Positions 61,423-64,000 of a DNA stretch of 64,000 nucleotides are shown one piece after another (within the stretch, counting starts at the first letter, position 1; each line of letters opens with the position of its first letter). Under the pieces are notes generated by a model, which was not told where the DNA came from, ran no database searches, and saw only the letters and a program-made list of their open reading frames with translations. The stretch spans positions 2,418,001-2,482,000 of the forward strand of contig CM065881.1 of the NCBI GenBank assembly GCA_033439255.1. The letters are read 5' to 3'. Source of the stretch: Hericium rajendrae. Lineage: Eukaryota; Basidiomycota; Agaricomycetes; Russulales; Hericiaceae. A program made the translations under genes and the position numbers.

Positions 61423-64000
61423 CTATACATACAGTAGATCTGCAAAATTGTCATCATCAGTCAACGCAGGGCTTGAAGCGAGCAGCGGGATCTGCGGTGC
61501 GTCGAGATCCCAATCTCTCTTGAGGCGGTTGTAGACAAGCTTGAAACTGGATAACGCGCCCTTCTCCTGCATCAGTTGCAGTTCCGTCTGGTAGCCTGCA
61601 ACCGAGTGCGCGGATGTCGCCTCGCGGATCTCCACGCGGAATCGGACCGCCTTTACGACACCCATGACGCCTGCTGGGTCTGCCAGTTCATCCATCTTGC
61701 ATTTCAGCACACCCAGGCTTTCAGCATGCGTCAACACGACACGCACGCCAATGTTGTTGAGTAACCGCCGGCACTCTTCGCGGGATGCGTGTGCATCATG
61801 GATGGATAGCAGGCTGAAGGTAGCAGGCTTGATCTTAAACAGGTTTCCGAACCACGCTGGCGAAAGCGGGGACGCTGCTGATGATGCCCCAAATGCTGCC
61901 GGGGATGTTGCACCGTGTGCGATACTCTTCTTGCGACGGAGCTTTGCGCGCTCGTCTTCCGAAGGCTCAACGATCTGTACCCGTCTGTTGCCCAGAGCTG
62001 CTCTGCGGCCCCCGCCTTTCCGCTTCAAAGATGACTTCCGTATCGTCCCACCGTCGATCTCGCCGCCTTCTGCTTGCACGTCGTACAGTGCGTTCTCTTT
62101 ATCCAAGTCCAGAGGCGAGGGCCGATGCAAAGTCCGACGGATACTCAAAGGCTTCGTCGCCGTGCCATTTTCAGATACAGCTGCCTGGTTCAAAATGCCG
62201 AGGTCATCTACAGCCCGCCTCGGATTGCCCGTCGCATGTGTCAGTGCAGTGACTGGGTCGCCAGTATCCGGTAGGCCAGCAGGCATCATCGCAAGGTTTG
62301 GTGACATGAGCGGGCTGCCTGCAGCAACGGCCCGAAGCTGCATGACGTTCAGGTGTTCCACGATCTGATGGAAGAACTGCTGGACCTTCTCATCCTGCAT
62401 CTCTGGGATGTCCGGAGGCGACATATTCAGAGCGCCCCAGATGGGAGAAGCCGGAGAGAGCGGTGACACGGGAGACATCAGGCCTGTAGGCGTTGGAGGA
62501 AAATTAGGAGACATGGGCGACGGAGAGGCGCCGCCATAGGTTGGCGAGTAGAAATTCTGGGGCGTGAGGAGAGCCTGCGGAGAGATCGCCCGCGTGGCTT
62601 CGGGGACGTATTTGACAGAAATGGACTGTTGATCACCCGCTGTGCTCTTCTGAGGCGTCGGAGGCTCGACGCGGAGGAACGCACGGTCCACGGCAGACGG
62701 CCCATCTTTCCTCTTCCGTCTTCTGGACACCTCACGAAGCATCTCCTGCTGCTGCTCGTCGTACTCTTCCATTCGCCTTGTCCGGTATAGGAGCAATAAG
62801 TGGTACACGCCCTTCTCCCAATTATGGTCGTCACTGATCAGCCTGCTGACGATCACGTCGTCAGCAACGCCATGCCAGAGGGTACGGAGATTTGCAAAGA
62901 TATCTCGGTCTATCACAGCTTTGCTGGCAAGTGGGCGAGCGATTTCATCGAGGCTCGGCGGCGCATGCTTGCCTGCCTTCGGCGGTTGAGAGGTGTAAAA
63001 CGGATGCTTCAGGATCTCGGATATAGATATCCTCTTCGCGACGTCCTTCTCCAGCATCTTGAAGATAAGGTCCTGCGCCCGAGCGTCGACATTTGCTGGC
63101 ATGACAAATTTGCCGACCTTCACTTTTTCGAGTAGGGTGTGCAGGTCTTCATCGTCGAACGGCAGTCGCCCAGCGAGCAGAGCAAACAAGATCACGCCGC
63201 AAGACCAGATATCAGACTTCGAGCCGTCATAAGCCAAGCCTTCGATGACCTCCGGCGCGGCGTAGTGAGGACTGCCGCAGGCTGTCTGGAGCAAACCGTC
63301 ACTGTTGGTCATCTGCCACGCCGCCATACCAAAGTCTGCAACCTTGATGTTCTTGTCACGGTCCAAGAGTAGGTTCTCCGGCTTCAGATCGCGGTGCGCG
63401 ATGTTAAACAGATGGCAGTAGTCGATTGCTGAGATGATTTGCTGAAAGTATCCCAGAGCTTCCGATGGCGAGAGACGCCCTTTGGTGCAGAGATAGTCAA
63501 AAAGCTCCCCGCCTTCGACATATTCCAGAATGAGGTAGAGCTCGGTCGATGTCTCCCAGACGTCGTAGAGCCGCATGATGTTAGGGTGGTCTATGAGCTT
63601 CATAATGACGATCTCTCTCTCGATGCCCAAGAGGATACGCTCGGCTTGCTCGTCAAGGCCATGGATCGACATTCGAGAGTTGATCAGAGCAACTTTCGAG
63701 ACGATCTTGACCGCGGCGTATTGACCAGTTTTCGCATGGCGGCAATGCGTACGCGGCCTTGCATTATAGGTTAAAGAGGCGGACTCATTCCTGCGAGTGT
63801 GTTTCTCACCTGAACTGCCCTTGCCTATCGTTCTCCCAATCTTCCAGAGGCCGATGACCTTTGGATCATCGCCTTTTCTGCCTTTCGCGGTAACCTGGGT
63901 ATGTCTGTGTCCGCCATTTAGTATGTGTATAGTTGAGTTAGTTTGTGGTGTAGGGTAGATAAACGTCGAGCGGCTGGCGATGGAGGGCGGGTAGACACTC
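61423..64000 (-). CDS. Gin4/Hsl1-type Ser/Thr kinase (5' partial), one-base deletion
   Basis: SNF1-related morphogenesis kinase of the Nim1/Gin4/Hsl1 group, expected to act at septins and on Swe1/Wee1. Exons seen are 63965-64000 (running off the window), 63810-63904 and 61423-63757. The kinase starts LWKIGRTIGKGSSGRVRIA, then HAKTGQYAAVKIVSK, HRDLKPENLLLD, ADFGMAAW and CGSPHYAAPEVI. A long Ser/Pro-rich middle follows. The C-terminus has a KA1-like fold (FRVEIREATSAHS, LMQEKGALSSFKLVYNRL) that usually binds membranes. Just after GRVRIA the frame shifts; one more base in the GG at 63741-63742 (plus strand) gives the family text ARHAKTG and a consistent exon phase. That break lies in the ATP-binding lobe, so an assembly error is likely. 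Confidence 0.87.
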   Translation of the reverse strand, partial: SVYPPSIASRSTFIYPTPQTNSTIHILNGGHRHTQVTAKGRKGDDPKVIGLWKIGRTIGKGSSGEKHTRRNESASLTYNARPRTHCRHAKTGQYAAVKIVSKVALINSRMSIHGLDEQAERILLGIEREIVIMKLIDHPNIMRLYDVWETSTELYLILEYVEGGELFDYLCTKGRLSPSEALGYFQQIISAIDYCHLFNIAHRDLKPENLLLDRDKNIKVADFGMAAWQMTNSDGLLQTACGSPHYAAPEVIEGLAYDGSKSDIWSCGVILFALLAGRLPFDDEDLHTLLEKVKVGKFVMPANVDARAQDLIFKMLEKDVAKRISISEILKHPFYTSQPPKAGKHAPPSLDEIARPLASKAVIDRDIFANLRTLWHGVADDVIVSRLISDDHNWEKGVYHLLLLYRTRRMEEYDEQQQEMLREVSRRRKRKDGPSAVDRAFLRVEPPTPQKSTAGDQQSISVKYVPEATRAISPQALLTPQNFYSPTYGGASPSPMSPNFPPTPTGLMSPVSPLSPASPIWGALNMSPPDIPEMQDEKVQQFFHQIVEHLNVMQLRAVAAGSPLMSPNLAMMPAGLPDTGDPVTALTHATGNPRRAVDDLGILNQAAVSENGTATKPLSIRRTLHRPSPLDLDKENALYDVQAEGGEIDGGTIRKSSLKRKGGGRRAALGNRRVQIVEPSEDERAKLRRKKSIAHGATSPAAFGASSAASPLSPAWFGNLFKIKPATFSLLSIHDAHASREECRRLLNNIGVRVVLTHAESLGVLKCKMDELADPAGVMGVVKAVRFRVEIREATSAHSVAGYQTELQLMQEKGALSSFKLVYNRLKRDWDLDAPQIPLLASSPALTDDDNFADLLYV

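Overview
The window is nuclear DNA of a basidiomycete fungus, most likely a wood-decay type Agaricomycete. The signs are dense genes cut by many introns of about 45-65 bp with GTRNGT donors and short YAG acceptors, very small exons, poly-Ser and poly-Gln tails, and the gene mix: F-box, MYND-finger, M20 peptidase and amidase genes beside ordinary housekeeping genes. No rRNA, tRNA, CRISPR array, prophage or complete autonomous transposon was recognised.

Layout. 1-3.7 kb: 3' part of a Sac7-type RhoGAP gene and a gene weakly resembling ECM11. 4.3-6.0 kb: a broken F-box gene. 7.1-9.0 kb: two divergent ribosomal protein genes, uS19/RPS15 and acidic P2. 9.0-12.0 kb: 3 kb without a gene. 12.0-15.1 kb: a Zn2Cys6 transcription factor. 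16.0-19.0 kb: a tandem pair of an unrecognised family, plus shared intergenic repeats. 19.7-24.7 kb: V-ATPase subunit G and symplekin/Pta1 in divergent orientation. 25.2-27.8 kb: a Slt2/Mpk1-type MAP kinase. 28.9-31.1 kb: NBP35 and a J-domain protein, divergent. 33.4-34.9 kb: an acidic unknown protein. 36.0-38.9 kb: COX23 and an amidase, convergent. 39.5-41.7 kb: U2AF large subunit. 42.1-42.8 kb: a small membrane-anchored unknown. 43.1-47.5 kb: three related MYND-finger genes with a MITE-like element between two of them. 47.9-56.5 kb: two inverted carboxypeptidase S-like M20 genes flanking an unknown gene and degraded sequence. 56.8-58.7 kb: a Zap1-like C2H2/CWCH2 factor. 58.9-59.9 kb: an intact F-box-like gene. 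60.5-64 kb: TMA16 and a Gin4/Hsl1-type kinase that runs off the right edge.

How genes relate. Several neighbours start within 160-430 bp of each other on opposite strands (RPS15/P2, V-ATPase G/symplekin, NBP35/J-protein, U2AF/unknown, MYND1/MYND2, M20/Zap1-like) and so probably share promoters. The housekeeping content spans translation, mRNA 3' processing, splicing, cytosolic Fe-S assembly, cytochrome oxidase assembly, vacuolar acidification and cell-wall/morphogenesis signalling.

A theme of the window is conserved genes whose reading frame is broken by single-base insertions or deletions, several in short homopolymers. Spliced lengths become multiples of three once each break is allowed for. 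Because NBP35, U2AF and the kinase are affected, residual assembly errors are the simplest reading, but real decay is plausible for the F-box, MYND and first M20 genes. Exon coordinates come from reading splice sites by eye and checking phase; none is confirmed by transcripts.
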